Source: Dehalococcoidia bacterium
GTDB lineage: Bacteria; Chloroflexota; Dehalococcoidia; SZUA-161; SpSt-899
Assembly (NCBI GenBank): GCA_028711995.1
Contig: JAQTRE010000011.1
Coordinates: 1-45,121 of the forward strand
Direction: 5' to 3'
DNA length: 45,121 bases
Below, one piece after another: positions 32,538 to 45,120 of the stretch. Position 1 is the stretch's first letter, and every line of letters starts with the position of its first letter. Position numbers and translations under genes: made by a program. The notes below the pieces were generated by a model. The model did no database searches. It worked only from the letters and a program-made list of their open reading frames with translations, and was not told where the DNA came from.

Positions 32538-33690
32538 CACCGAACGCGTCAGCGGCGGGTTCGATATCAGGGCAGAGGTGAGCTACATCAATCCCATAAC
32601 CGATATCAATGCTGCCCTTGAGAAGACTGATGGTGTTGGCCCGAACGATTTTCAAGCAATCGCCGGCTTCAACACTGCCGTGGCTAACGTGCGCGATGCC
32701 AGCAGTGATAAACAGAACACGGACGGAGATAAGAAATGGGAGCTCTTACCCGTGGTAGGAACCGATGCCGGATACACTGAAAACGTGACCTACAATTTTG
32801 AATTGGTGGCCGAGAAATACTACAACGAAGGCGCTTCCGGCCGAGAGGTGTGGGAGGCACTCACCAACAACCCGAATCTGGCCGTGGTCAACCTGGCGCT
32901 GGTTCCCACCAAAGAGACCGGTGACTTCGGTGACACCGGCATTGACTTGGTCATTGGCAAAGGCAGATTCTATCTTCAAGATAAGTTCATGCCCGATGAT
33001 ATCTATGTTGAGATTCAGAACCCTCTGACCAAGACAACTCAAACGCTGCAGGTAATCGGCGTGGTCGATGCCATGTCCGGTCCCTATGCCTCTCTGATAA
33101 CCACCTCCCAGGCAACCATCAACTCTTTCCTGGGATTCCCCCGCTCGTCCAATGCTTACCGCTTGATGGTGAAACCGGAACAAAAGGACAATATCCCCAA
33201 CTTGGCCAAGAACCTGGAAAAGAACTTTTTGGCCAATGGCATGAATACCGAGGTAATGGCCGAAGAAGTCAAAGACTACGGCAAGACAATGGACATGTTC
33301 ATGAATCTCTTGATGTCATTCATGGGACTGGGCCTTATTGTGGGAATTGCTGCCCTGGGGGTTATCGCTGCCAGATCAGTGGTGGAACGCCGGCATCAGA
33401 TCGGCATGCTGCGGGCCATCGGTTTCCGGCAGGGGATGGTACAGGCCAGCTTTTTGCTGGAGTCATCTTTCATCGCCCTAATGGGGATCACTCTGGGTGT
33501 CGTGTTGGGAGTGGCCCTTTCCTATCAGATCATCCCTGACTCGGACGTCGAAGGAATGACCACCGCGATCCCATGGACTATGATTACGCTGATCGCCCTT
33601 GGCGCTTATCTGGCATCACTGACCACCACCTTCCTGCCCGCCTATCGAGCTGCCAAGGTTTATCCCGCTGAGGCGCTCCGATACGAATAG
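32365..33690 (+). CDS. FtsX/MacB-like permease, C-terminal part after a frameshift
   Basis: A 441-residue frame whose first residues (MSIFGRIRALAPILKPAVAY) and SRFRTGMAVAMFSMIVFTLV are the usual second half of a duplicated FtsX permease, followed by an extracytoplasmic domain and three closing helices (GLGLIVGIAALGVIAA, ALMGITLGVVLGVALSY, AIPWTMITLIALGAYLASLT) and the FtsX end AYRAAKVYPAEALRYE. It overlaps the first frame by 173 bases. Removing one G from the GG at 32361-32362 would join them as TAVMSIF. No separate Shine-Dalgarno supports independent translation. Confidence 0.76.
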   Translation: MSIFGRIRALAPILKPAVAYPLASRFRTGMAVAMFSMIVFTLVVVSVISASFSKLLDDTERVSGGFDIRAEVSYINPITDINAALEKTDGVGPNDFQAIAGFNTAVANVRDASSDKQNTDGDKKWELLPVVGTDAGYTENVTYNFELVAEKYYNEGASGREVWEALTNNPNLAVVNLALVPTKETGDFGDTGIDLVIGKGRFYLQDKFMPDDIYVEIQNPLTKTTQTLQVIGVVDAMSGPYASLITTSQATINSFLGFPRSSNAYRLMVKPEQKDNIPNLAKNLEKNFLANGMNTEVMAEEVKDYGKTMDMFMNLLMSFMGLGLIVGIAALGVIAARSVVERRHQIGMLRAIGFRQGMVQASFLLESSFIALMGITLGVVLGVALSYQIIPDSDVEGMTTAIPWTMITLIALGAYLASLTTTFLPAYRAAKVYPAEALRYE

Positions 33691-33818
33691 GTGGACCGAA
33701 CGGCACTCAGACGCCAAAGGAAGAAGATGATAGCGGAGCTTCTGCGGTTACTAGTGGCTTAGTCCTCAGCATGGGCTGAGAAAAGTGAATTGGGCTGCGC
33801 TTCGCGAGGACTGCTACC

Positions 33819-34550
33819 CTATAATGAAGATATGCACACGTCTCGTTGCTGGATTTCACTGGAGGGATTGGCGAACTTATACCCCTCCCCTTCTGCGACA
33901 ATGATCTGGGGAGCATTGGGATCATCTCCCAGCTTTGTTCTCAGGCAGCCAGCAAACACTTTCAGGAATTCCATTGAATCCACGTAGGACCCCCATCGAC
34001 CCTCCTCCAAAAGGATCCGGCAGGGTATTACGCGGCCTGCATTTCTTACCAGCAGATCCAGCAAAACATATTCTGTGGGAGTAAGCCTGACTTCCTGCCC
34101 ATCCAGTGTTACCTCATGGACAGCGACGTCGATCCGCAGTCCCCCAATCACAACAGCCTTTTCAGCCTCCATATCCTGACGCTTTTTGCCGTTGGACAAT
34201 ACTCTTTTCACCCTCTCCATGAGATCGGCCTGACTGAATGGCTTTGTAATGTAATCATCTGCACCCAGATCCATGGCACGGGCTTTGCTGAACTCAGTAT
34301 CGTTCGCGGTCAGAATGACAATAGGCACTCCAGAAAACGTGCGAATTCCACGGCATACTTGTAAGCCATCGACATCGGGCAAGCCAATATCAAGGATGAC
34401 CACATCAGGAGCGTGTTTTTCGACCAAATCGATGCCTTCAAGGCCTTTGCTGGCAGAAAGGAATTCCACTTTGTCCGGCCAGCGAAGTTCGAAGCACAGC
34501 GAAAGGGATTCTATTATCTCCGGGTCATCTTCAATGATGAGTAACTTCAT
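33819..34550 (-). CDS. OmpR/PhoB-type response regulator
   Basis: A 243-residue DNA-binding regulator. The receiver has acidic residues in LLIIEDDPEI, phospho-acceptor Asp54 in DVVILDIGLPD, Thr81 in IVILTAND and Lys103 in YITKPF. Residues about 130-230 form a winged helix (VRLTPTEYVLLDLLVRNAGR, and ending IIVAEGEGYKF). No partner kinase gene lies beside it in the window, so its signal is unknown. It converges on the ABC permease gene and is divergent from the acyl-CoA dehydrogenase operon. Confidence 0.92.
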   Translation of the reverse strand: MKLLIIEDDPEIIESLSLCFELRWPDKVEFLSASKGLEGIDLVEKHAPDVVILDIGLPDVDGLQVCRGIRTFSGVPIVILTANDTEFSKARAMDLGADDYITKPFSQADLMERVKRVLSNGKKRQDMEAEKAVVIGGLRIDVAVHEVTLDGQEVRLTPTEYVLLDLLVRNAGRVIPCRILLEEGRWGSYVDSMEFLKVFAGCLRTKLGDDPNAPQIIVAEGEGYKFANPSSEIQQRDVCISSL

Positions 34551-34761
34551 GATTCAATCTCACTTAAGCCAGCGTCCGGACAGTGAATACATACTAACAT
34601 ATGTACAGTGCTTGGTAACTGAGAAATCAGTACCACCCCGGTATGCAGGACAATTAGCAACTGCCGTGCTATTGCAAGGCAGGACAGGCTCTGCTTAAAT
34701 GAAGCTGACCGACACGAATCGAAAGGGGTGTCAGTCTATCCGGCAAAAGGAGGTTAGTCCG

Positions 34762-35886
34762 ATGGATTTTCGTCTAACCATTGAAGAGAAGCTTATCCAG
34801 AAGACGGCCCGTGAGTTCGCCCAAGCTGAAATCGAGCCCATTGCGGCAAAGGTGGAGCGCGAGAAGAAAGTCCCTCGTGACATCGTCAACAAGCTGGGAA
34901 AGGCCGGTTTTCTGGGAATGCCTCTCCCCAAGGAATACGGAGGGGGAGATTCGGGTTACCTCAACTGGATACTGGCCCTGGAGCAAATGCACTATCCGGT
35001 ATCTGCATGCAGCAGCTTCATGAATATGTGCGGCATGGTAGGCCTGGGTATCGTTACCTTCGGGACAGCAGAGCAAAAAGAGCAGTTTTTGAGGCCGATG
35101 TGCACCGGCGAAAAGATCGGAAGCTGGGCCTTTACGGAGCCTGCCACGGGATCGGACCCGAAATCGCTGGTCACAAGAGCCGAACTTGATGGAGACTATT
35201 GGGTGATCAACGGTATCAAGCGCTTCAACACCGAGGGCAACCACGATGGCCCGGCGGTGGTTTTCGCCAATGTCGACGGGGTAATGACAACCGCTTTCAT
35301 TGTCGACAAAAACCAGGAAGGATATGTCAACTCCAAGCCCTACGAGCTGATGGGCAACCTTGGCACCGAGACGATGGATACCCGGTTTACTAACATGCGG
35401 GTACACAAGAGCCGGCTTCTGGGCGAGATAGGGAAGGGATTCAATATACTGCTTGTGGCAGCGGCAGTCGGCAGGCTGGGGCTATCGACTAAATCGGTAG
35501 CTATGGCCCAGGCTGCCCTGGATGAAGGGGTCAAGTACGCCAAGCAGAGGACCCGGAGAGGCGTGCCCATCGGTTCTATGCAGGCCATCCAATGGTTACT
35601 CGCTGAGGCTGCAGTCAGGGTGGAAGGGGCACGGTGGATGACATACAGGACCGCATCTCTCAAAGACCAAGGTTCTGATATTCTCAAGGAATCTTCCATG
35701 GTCAAGTTGTTCGCCACACGAATGGCCAAAGAAGCGGTGGATATGAGCATGCAGATTCACGGCTCATACGGATTTATCAAGGATTTTAAGATCGAACGAA
35801 TTTATCGGGCTGTCAAGGAAAATGAACTGATCGAGGGCTCAAGCGAGGTTCAGCGGTCCATCATCGCCGGACATCTGATGAATTAG
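34762..35886 (+). CDS. Acyl-CoA dehydrogenase
   Basis: A 374-residue flavoenzyme that takes two hydrogens from acyl-CoA and passes electrons to the electron transfer flavoprotein encoded downstream. The ATG at 34762 follows AAGGAGGTTAG; the longer in-frame start at 34699 adds 21 residues with no family match. Features: LGKAGFLGMPLPKEYGG, AFTEPATGSDPKSLVTRA, the flavin motif QIHGSYGFIKDFKIERIYRA, and the probable catalytic base Glu358 in ELIEGSSEVQR. The chain-length preference cannot be told from sequence. The usual partner order ACAD-etfB-etfA suggests one operon. Confidence 0.93.
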   Translation: MDFRLTIEEKLIQKTAREFAQAEIEPIAAKVEREKKVPRDIVNKLGKAGFLGMPLPKEYGGGDSGYLNWILALEQMHYPVSACSSFMNMCGMVGLGIVTFGTAEQKEQFLRPMCTGEKIGSWAFTEPATGSDPKSLVTRAELDGDYWVINGIKRFNTEGNHDGPAVVFANVDGVMTTAFIVDKNQEGYVNSKPYELMGNLGTETMDTRFTNMRVHKSRLLGEIGKGFNILLVAAAVGRLGLSTKSVAMAQAALDEGVKYAKQRTRRGVPIGSMQAIQWLLAEAAVRVEGARWMTYRTASLKDQGSDILKESSMVKLFATRMAKEAVDMSMQIHGSYGFIKDFKIERIYRAVKENELIEGSSEVQRSIIAGHLMN

Positions 35887-35929
35887 GCCATGAGTCGGGA
35901 CCAAAAATATATTTCAAGGTAGGCTTGAT

Positions 35930-36718
35930 GTGAAGATTATTGTCTGCATAAAGCAGGTTCCCAGCGCCGCCAATGTACCCATCGATACCCGTACAGGTGC
36001 TCTGGTGCGCGAAGGTTGCCCTTCCGATATAAACCGGGCCGATAAGCATGCATTGGAGGAAGCGCTGCTACTCAAGACCAAATACGGTGGAAGCGTGACG
36101 GCTATCACCATGGGTCCGCCTCAGGCAGAGGAGTCGCTCCGTGAATCGCTGGCCATGGGCGTGGATGAGGCGATATTGCTGAGCGATCCGGCCTTCGCCG
36201 GTGCGGATACGTCGGCCACCGCTTACGTGCTGGCAAGCGCCGTCAGAAAGTGGGGAGATTTCGACCTGATTCTCTGCGGAAAGCAAACCTCCGATGGCGA
36301 TACCGCCCAGGTCGGGCCGCAACTGGCCGAAGAGCTTCAATTGCCCCAGATCACCTATGCGCGCAAGCTCCAAATCAAAGGAATGACCCTTAAGGCCGAG
36401 CGATCGCTATCGGACGGTTATGAAGTGGTTGAAGCGAAGTTGCCGGTTCTGGTGACTGTCACCAAGGAGATCAATACCCCTCGAAAACCGACCATCGGCG
36501 ACATCTTGGACGCATGCAGGCAACGGGAGGTCACGATTTGGAATGCCGCTGATCTTAATTTGGACAAGAACAAAATCGGTCTTGAGGGCTCACTCACAAA
36601 AATGACCCGAGCATTCATACCCCAGCCACGTAAACGGTCGGGAAAGATATATGAAGGTTCGGGGCAAGATGCGGTTCAAAATCTTCTAAAAGACCTTGAA
36701 GTCAAGCATCTGATCTAA
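35930..36718 (+). CDS. etfB: Electron transfer flavoprotein beta subunit
   Basis: A 262-residue EtfB. The GTG at 35930 follows AAGGTAGG. Family features: KIIVCIKQVPSAANVPIDTR, ADKHALEEALLLK, DLILCGKQTSDGDTAQVGPQ and the ETF signature VEAKLPVLVTVTKEINTPRK. It binds AMP or a second FAD and docks with the dehydrogenase. Whether this EtfBA is a bifurcating type cannot be decided here; no fixABCX partners are in the window. Confidence 0.94.
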   Translation: MKIIVCIKQVPSAANVPIDTRTGALVREGCPSDINRADKHALEEALLLKTKYGGSVTAITMGPPQAEESLRESLAMGVDEAILLSDPAFAGADTSATAYVLASAVRKWGDFDLILCGKQTSDGDTAQVGPQLAEELQLPQITYARKLQIKGMTLKAERSLSDGYEVVEAKLPVLVTVTKEINTPRKPTIGDILDACRQREVTIWNAADLNLDKNKIGLEGSLTKMTRAFIPQPRKRSGKIYEGSGQDAVQNLLKDLEVKHLI

Positions 36719-36731
36719 CCAGGAGGAAAAG

Positions 36732-37739
36732 ATGATCTGCAGTGAATATCACGGCGTATGGGTTTTTGCCGAGCAAACAGACGGTCGGTTGAGCACGGTA
36801 TCCCTGGAGTTGCTGGGAAAAGGGCGCGACTTAGCCAATAGTTTGAACACACAACTCTCGGCGATCTTTCTGGGATCAAGGATCGAAACCATGGCCCATG
36901 AATTGATCCATTATGGGGCTGAGAAAGTATATGTTGCCGATGAACCCAACCTGGGTAGCTATACTACAGGTGCCTACACGTCTGTCATTGCCAAGCAGGT
37001 TCTGGAGTCCAAACCGGAGATAATGCTCTTCGGGGCCAGCGATATCGGCAGGGATCTGGCCCCCCGGGTAGCCAAACGATTGGGTACCGGTCTCACCGCA
37101 GACTGCACGGAGCTGGCTATCGAGAAGGAAAGTGGCTTACTACTGAGCACCAAGCCCGGCTACGGGTCAAGCATGATGTACACTTTTGTCTGTGCCCAAT
37201 CCAGACCGCAAATGGCCACTGTCAGGCCAAGTGTGATGCAGGCGCTGGAAAAGGACACTAAACGCAAAGGGCAGATAATCCATATCCCTGTAAGGCTGGA
37301 AGCAACCGATATGCCGGTCAAGATCGTAAACAGAGTCAAGCAAGCTAGGAAAGGCGCGAAGCTGGAGGAAGCCCGGATCATCGTCGGTGCAGGGATGGGT
37401 GTGGGTTCGGCCGAGAAGTTTGCCGTGATCCATCAGCTCGCCGAAGCGTTGGGCGCTGAAGTCGGCGTCACCAAGGATCCGTTAGATGAGGGCTGGATCA
37501 CCGGGGACTGCATGATCGGACAGACCGGCAAGACTGTTAAACCGGAGCTCTATATCGCCTGCGGTATTTCGGGAGCCATCCAGCACATCTCAGGCATATG
37601 GGATTCCGACACCATAGTAGCCATCAACACAGACCCCAGGGCAGATATCTTCGGCATTGCGGATTACGGAATAGTGGGCGATCTGCATGAGGTGCTTCCT
37701 ATGCTGATCGAGGAGATAAATAAGCGACGGCGCGTATAA
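36732..37739 (+). CDS. etfA: Electron transfer flavoprotein alpha subunit
   Basis: A 335-residue EtfA following etfB by 13 bases, with AGGAGG before the ATG at 36732. The N-terminal domain (VWVFAEQTDGRLSTVSLELL) and the C-terminal FAD domain (GAGMGVGSAEKFAVIHQLAE, QTGKTVKPELYIACGISGAI, SDTIVAINTDPRADIFGIAD) are both complete. The normal length and the operon with the acyl-CoA dehydrogenase fit beta-oxidation electron transfer. Confidence 0.94.
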   Translation: MICSEYHGVWVFAEQTDGRLSTVSLELLGKGRDLANSLNTQLSAIFLGSRIETMAHELIHYGAEKVYVADEPNLGSYTTGAYTSVIAKQVLESKPEIMLFGASDIGRDLAPRVAKRLGTGLTADCTELAIEKESGLLLSTKPGYGSSMMYTFVCAQSRPQMATVRPSVMQALEKDTKRKGQIIHIPVRLEATDMPVKIVNRVKQARKGAKLEEARIIVGAGMGVGSAEKFAVIHQLAEALGAEVGVTKDPLDEGWITGDCMIGQTGKTVKPELYIACGISGAIQHISGIWDSDTIVAINTDPRADIFGIADYGIVGDLHEVLPMLIEEINKRRRV

Positions 37740-37871
37740 CTCGAACTTATTGTAGACAACTACCGTCACGTTACACCCGGGTCCTTCTAGAAGCCACTGC
37801 CAATCGCTCCGATGTCCTGCTACATCCAATCGCGATAGAGCGTCCCTTCAAGACTTTCATTAGCAAAAACA

Positions 37872-37911
37872 AAAAAGGCCCCCTTAAGATTTCTCTTTAG
37901 AGAGCCTTTTT
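37872..37911 (-). terminator. Intrinsic terminator after tRNA-fMet (bidirectional)
   Basis: AAAAAGGC (37872-37879) pairs with GCCTTTTT (37904-37911) with an internal TCTCT/AGAGA hairpin in the loop. On the minus strand the stem is followed by TTTTTTG-type Ts, suiting the end of the 23S-tRNA transcript. Reading from the plus strand it also ends in T5, so it may stop etfA transcripts. Confidence 0.75.
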
Positions 37912-37923
37912 GGCCTCAAAACT

Positions 37924-37998
37924 TGGTAGCGGGGGTTGGATTCGAACCAACGACCTTCGGGTTATGAGCCCGACGAGCTTCCACTGCTCCACCCCGCG
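37924..37998 (-). tRNA. Initiator tRNA-Met (anticodon CAU)
   Basis: A 75-base gene with encoded CCA. The anticodon loop CTCATAA carries CAT, the anticodon stem has three G-C pairs (GGG/CCC), and the acceptor stem has a C1-U72 mismatch, the initiator hallmarks. The T-arm is GTTGGTTCGAATCCAAC. It begins only 25 bases downstream of the 23S 3' end, so it is probably cut from the same transcript. Confidence 0.93.
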
Positions 37999-38023
37999 AT
38001 GGATAAAGTTTTTGCTTATTACT

Positions 38024-40963
<2,940 letters not shown>

Positions 40964-40972
<9 letters not shown>

Positions 40973-40983
40973 CAGTAACAAGC
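40964..40983 (-). other. 5' arm of the 23S precursor processing stem
   Basis: The RNA at 40964-40983 (GCTTGTTACTGTGCAAAAGC) pairs with that at 38014-38033 (GCTTTTGCGCAGTAATAAGC) over 20 bp with two G-U pairs, and the flanks extend the helix by about 7 more. This closes the 23S into the usual RNase III substrate and shows it can be processed alone, without the 16S. Confidence 0.85.
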
Positions 40984-41020
40984 CAAAAACTCTATTCACT
41001 TTTTAAGGTGCGTTTAAGAC

Positions 41021-41050
41021 AAAAAAAACGGCCCGATGTCCTCAGGGCCG
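41021..41050 (-). terminator. Intrinsic terminator in the 23S leader
   Basis: On the minus strand CGGCCC, a 10-base loop, GGGCCG and eight Ts (41029-41050 stem, 41021-41028 tract) form a textbook terminator. It lies about 50 bases before the 23S 5' end and downstream of the promoter at 41158, so it is either the end of the J-domain gene transcript or an attenuator that rRNA antitermination must overcome. Confidence 0.82.
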
Positions 41051-41157
41051 CCAGATGGCCTACATCAGACTTTTTGCAATTACCAGGGTGACCTTTTTTC
41101 TCTTCTGATTTGACTATCCCCCTTCGAACCGGATAACAAATCTTCTTAAGCGGATAG

Positions 41158-41186
41158 ATGTTATCATATCAACACTATGTTGTCAA
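41158..41186 (-). promoter_or_regulatory. Promoter upstream of 23S rRNA
   Basis: TTGACA (41181-41186) and TAACAT (41158-41163) on the minus strand are 17 bases apart, with TG-A before the -10 box. It lies within the last codons of the small gene at 41164 and would give a leader of about 180 bases before the 23S. Confidence 0.68.
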
Positions 41187-41535
41187 CCTCAATCTGAGGA
41201 TTCTTCCAGGCTATTTGCTCTGCTATCGAGAGGGGTCCTCTCAAAGAATAAAACTTCTCCACCACAAGATGCCCCCTAGGGCTGCTCGAATTCTCGTATA
41301 GGAGCTGTCTCAAAGCACAACTCAACTGTAACTCGGAGTATACCATCGATCCTGGACAATAGACATTCATAAACAATCGAACAAACCAAGCCTTAGTAAT
41401 TTCTAATTTCTCCCAAGCCTCTGCCGTTAAAATGATCGCGGATGTAGACGAAAGAGTGCTCATAAGATGGCTGCAACCAGCACTCCACAGAAGTGCTCCG
41501 TCTGTAGCCGTAAACTCGATCAGGTCTTTCCCCAC
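41164..41535 (-). CDS. Unknown small protein after the J-domain gene
   Basis: A 123-residue frame whose GTG start overlaps the J-domain stop by 16 bases, which suggests coupling. I do not recognise a family. It shows EIVDN-like ends ([10 protein letters not shown]), [17 protein letters not shown] at the start and several Cys and Trp residues; no clear membrane segment or signal peptide. Coding is plausible from length and coupling, but it lies between rRNA genes and could be chance. Confidence 0.5.
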   Translation of the reverse strand: MGKDLIEFTATDGALLWSAGCSHLMSTLSSTSAIILTAEAWEKLEITKAWFVRLFMNVYCPGSMVYSELQLSCALRQLLYENSSSPRGHLVVEKFYSLRGPLSIAEQIAWKNPQIEVDNIVLI

Positions 41536-42149
41536 GTATCCCCAGGCTCTTTGGTTGGCCTGTCTATCTCAATCCCCAGAGATTTTTTGAGGATAAACCC
41601 GCCTACCTTACAGACCGCCTTGTCGAGCCACCTTTCAATGAAGTTCGGCTTTTTGGTCAAAAGTGGGGAGGTGTAGACATAAGACGCTTCGCTGTCCGTT
41701 GACGAATCATAACGTCGCTCAGTTCCATTCGATTTGCCGAAGAATTGGAAGCGGAAATCACGGCCCCCGAAGAAAACGCGATTTCGGAAATTCGCATCGA
41801 ATCTGAGCCCGGCCTGAGCGAACATCCGGTTTATCTCGTCAAAGATGTTTTCGTTAGAAAAGGCTTCCTTGAAGATGTCATCCTGAGTGTACCTGAAGTC
41901 ATGGGAACCCCGTCTGGAGCCGATACCAGCGAACTGGCTGTTCCGATAGGCATCGTATTCGCTCTTTCTTGCCTCATGGCCCAAAATGCCGTATGCCTCA
42001 TTAATTAGCTTGAATTTTTCCTCGGCCAAGCTTTCATTCCCGGGATTTTTATCCGGATGATATTCAAATGCCAATTTTCTGAAGGCGCTTTTGATCTCCG
42101 GCATACTTGCACTCGCCGGGACACCGAGAATATCATAATAATCTTTCAT
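41520..42149 (-). CDS. J-domain protein (DnaJ-like)
   Basis: A 209-residue protein with a J-domain at residues 2-66: [20 protein letters not shown], the HPD motif in [10 protein letters not shown], and [20 protein letters not shown]. It lacks the Gly/Phe and zinc-finger parts of DnaJ, so it is a type III J-protein expected to direct an Hsp70 to a particular client. The C-terminal half is unrecognised. It lies between 16S and 23S on their strand and has its own promoter at 42206. No strong Shine-Dalgarno precedes the ATG. Confidence 0.87.
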   Translation of the reverse strand: MKDYYDILGVPASASMPEIKSAFRKLAFEYHPDKNPGNESLAEEKFKLINEAYGILGHEARKSEYDAYRNSQFAGIGSRRGSHDFRYTQDDIFKEAFSNENIFDEINRMFAQAGLRFDANFRNRVFFGGRDFRFQFFGKSNGTERRYDSSTDSEASYVYTSPLLTKKPNFIERWLDKAVCKVGGFILKKSLGIEIDRPTKEPGDTWGKT

Positions 42150-42205
42150 CGTGCACTTCGTTTTAAAGTAAACCTATCCATTCAATTAGGCATCAAACTG
42201 CTTTG

Positions 42206-42234
42206 ATCATATCACAGGGGTTAAAGGCTGCCAA
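42206..42234 (-). promoter_or_regulatory. Promoter of the J-domain gene
   Basis: TTGGCA (42229-42234) and TATGAT (42206-42211) on the minus strand with a 17-base spacer, 57 bases before the ATG. It suggests the gene is transcribed separately from the 16S. Confidence 0.7.
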
Positions 42235-42358
42235 CTGGATTGAGGCATGGTTTCAATCTAATTAAGACCAAAAAGGAGTCACGCGCCGGGGAAATATAAC
42301 TGGCCGCATACGTAAATTACAGAGTTTTTCAACTTCTCTGGAGGCTCTTACAAAAAGA

Positions 42359-42385
42359 CCTTAACCTCTGGATAGTGGAAGGAAG
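42359..42385 (-). other. 3' arm of the 16S precursor processing stem
   Basis: The RNA from 42359-42385 pairs with the 16S leader at 43977-44003 in 25 of 27 positions (only a two-base mismatch). The 311-base stretch 42150-42460 otherwise holds the J-domain promoter and no gene. Confidence 0.88.
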
Positions 42386-42460
42386 TTATAGTTTGAACAA
42401 ACCGAAGGGTTTCCCCTTCGACCGACCTGGAAATCGAGAAGCAAGCCTCTCAAACTCCCT

Positions 42461-43973
<1,513 letters not shown>

Positions 43974-44024
43974 TGTCTTCCTTCCACTATCCAGTTGTTA
44001 AGGTTCTTTTCCGATGCGGTATTA

Positions 44025-44053
44025 ACGATAACACGCCAATCAAGAACTGTCAA
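44025..44053 (-). promoter_or_regulatory. 16S rRNA promoter
   Basis: TTGACA (44048-44053) and TATCGT (44025-44030) are 17 bases apart on the minus strand, about 52 bases before the 16S 5' end. A leader with the processing arm follows. Confidence 0.7.
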
Positions 44054-44262
44054 TAGAAACCATAGCCCTGTTTGCTATTCTCTTCAGGCAGGTTAGGCAG
44101 TCTGCCAATGATTTGAAAATCCCTAACAGAAGCCAATCCCATAGGCATTCTGGTGAAGTATGCCAAGACTCTCCGACATGCTACACTCTTCTCTTTGATA
44201 GACATCATGGCTATACTACTATTAAACAGCAATAGAACAGCAGCCACCATAGGAGCACAACC

Positions 44263-44643
44263 TTGGACAAGATCAGCATTACAATCGAAAACCTGACTGT
44301 TTTGGCAGAGTTGACTGAATCCCCCACCGCTCAGCGCATATGGGAAGCCTTACCGCTGGAAGGGAAGGCCAACGTTTGGGGAGAAGAAATCTATTTTATC
44401 ATCCCTATCAAAACCGAACTGGAAAGAGAAGCCCGCGCCGAGGTGGAGGTCGGTGATCTGGGGTATTGGCCTTCAGGTCCCGCCTTTTGTATTTTCTTTG
44501 GCGCTACACCCATCAGTACAAGCCATAAGCCTCGCGCTTATAGCCCTGTGAATGTCTTCGGACGCATTCTTGGCGATCTAACCCCACTCAAGACTGTCAC
44601 CGAAAACGCCAGGATAAGTGTGAAAAGAAAGGGGGAATCATGA
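44263..44643 (+). CDS. Cyclophilin-like protein (TM1367-like)
   Basis: A 126-residue protein starting at the TTG at 44263 behind AGGAG at 44251-44255. Marks: ENLTVLAELTESPTAQRIWE, GEEIYFIIPI, VEVGDLGYWPSGPAFCIFFG, and VFGRILGDLTPLKTV, as in the small cyclophilin-like fold known from Thermotoga TM1367. Such proteins lack the usual isomerase residues and have no settled function. Its stop overlaps the start of the selenoprotein gene (ATGA), so the two are co-translated. Confidence 0.8.
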   Translation: MDKISITIENLTVLAELTESPTAQRIWEALPLEGKANVWGEEIYFIIPIKTELEREARAEVEVGDLGYWPSGPAFCIFFGATPISTSHKPRAYSPVNVFGRILGDLTPLKTVTENARISVKRKGES

Positions 44644-44864
44644 TGCAGAAAATCGATATTCACTATTGCAGGGAATGAAACTATAAACCAAACGCCGCCC
44701 GTTTGGCGGACGAACTGCGCCAAGCCCTCGGCAAGGAGGCAAATCTGATTCCGGGGGAAGGCGGAATATTCGATGTTGTTGTCGATGGGAAGTTGATCTA
44801 CTCCAAGCATGAAACCGGCCGCTTTCCCAACCCAGGAGAGATCGCCAGCAAACTCAAAGGGTAA
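44640..44864 (+). CDS. Selenoprotein of the SelT/SelW/SelH (Rdx) family, Sec at residue 13
   Basis: A 74-residue thioredoxin-like redox protein. The frame is ATG at 44640, in-frame TGA at 44676-44678, stop TAA at 44862-44864. Reading TGA as selenocysteine gives IHYCRE-U-NYKPNAARLADEL, the C-x-x-U active site where Cys-containing homologs have C-x-x-C, followed by GGIFDVVVDGKLIYSKHETG and RFPNPGEIASKL, standard for Rdx. A stem-loop after the TGA fits a bacterial SECIS. Without readthrough only 12 residues would be made, while conservation continues on both sides. selA, selB, selC and selD are not in the window. Confidence 0.85.
44695..44709 (+). promoter_or_regulatory. Putative bacterial SECIS stem-loop
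   Basis: CCGCC (44695-44699) and GGCGG (44705-44709) form a perfect 5-bp stem with the loop CGTTT, with G at loop position 2. The loop G lies 23 bases after the TGA, inside the 16-37-base window known for bacterial SECIS elements. An alternative fold CCAAACG/CGTTTGG also exists, so structure prediction should decide. Confidence 0.65.
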
Positions 44865-44910
44865 AACGACGCAGCGAGTCTTTTCTAATCCAAAAATGAG
44901 CCCGAAAGGG

Positions 44911-45120
44911 TCATAATAATCGTTTCTTTGTGAACAGTGTGGACAAGTGGATAACCCCATGAGCCGCAGCTTGTGACAACCCGTTGTCATGCCCGGATAT
45001 TCTCTCAAAGAGATCGGACCGTGCTTTCACCATCCTTTTGGCGAATTCATTATCGCTCATTCGACCCGCAATAGCATCAAGCTTGGCGAAGGTTACTCCC
45101 GGAGCCAGATAATCTTGTGC
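44911..45120 (-). CDS. C-terminal end of an unknown protein, runs off the window
   Basis: A 69-residue open end on the minus strand reading in from the right edge and stopping at TGA (44911-44913). The sequence includes YLAPGVTFAKLDAIAGRM, FAKRMVKARSDLFERIS and a closing AAHGVIHLSTLFTKKRLL. It is mostly helical. No family recognised; the start lies outside the window. Confidence 0.5.
   Translation of the reverse strand, partial: AQDYLAPGVTFAKLDAIAGRMSDNEFAKRMVKARSDLFERISGHDNGLSQAAAHGVIHLSTLFTKKRLL

Noticed and set aside
44538-45008. Minus-strand frame of 156 codons opposite the selenoprotein
   Set aside because: It is antisense to the Rdx gene, and the true minus-strand coding signal starts only at 44911 in a different phase.
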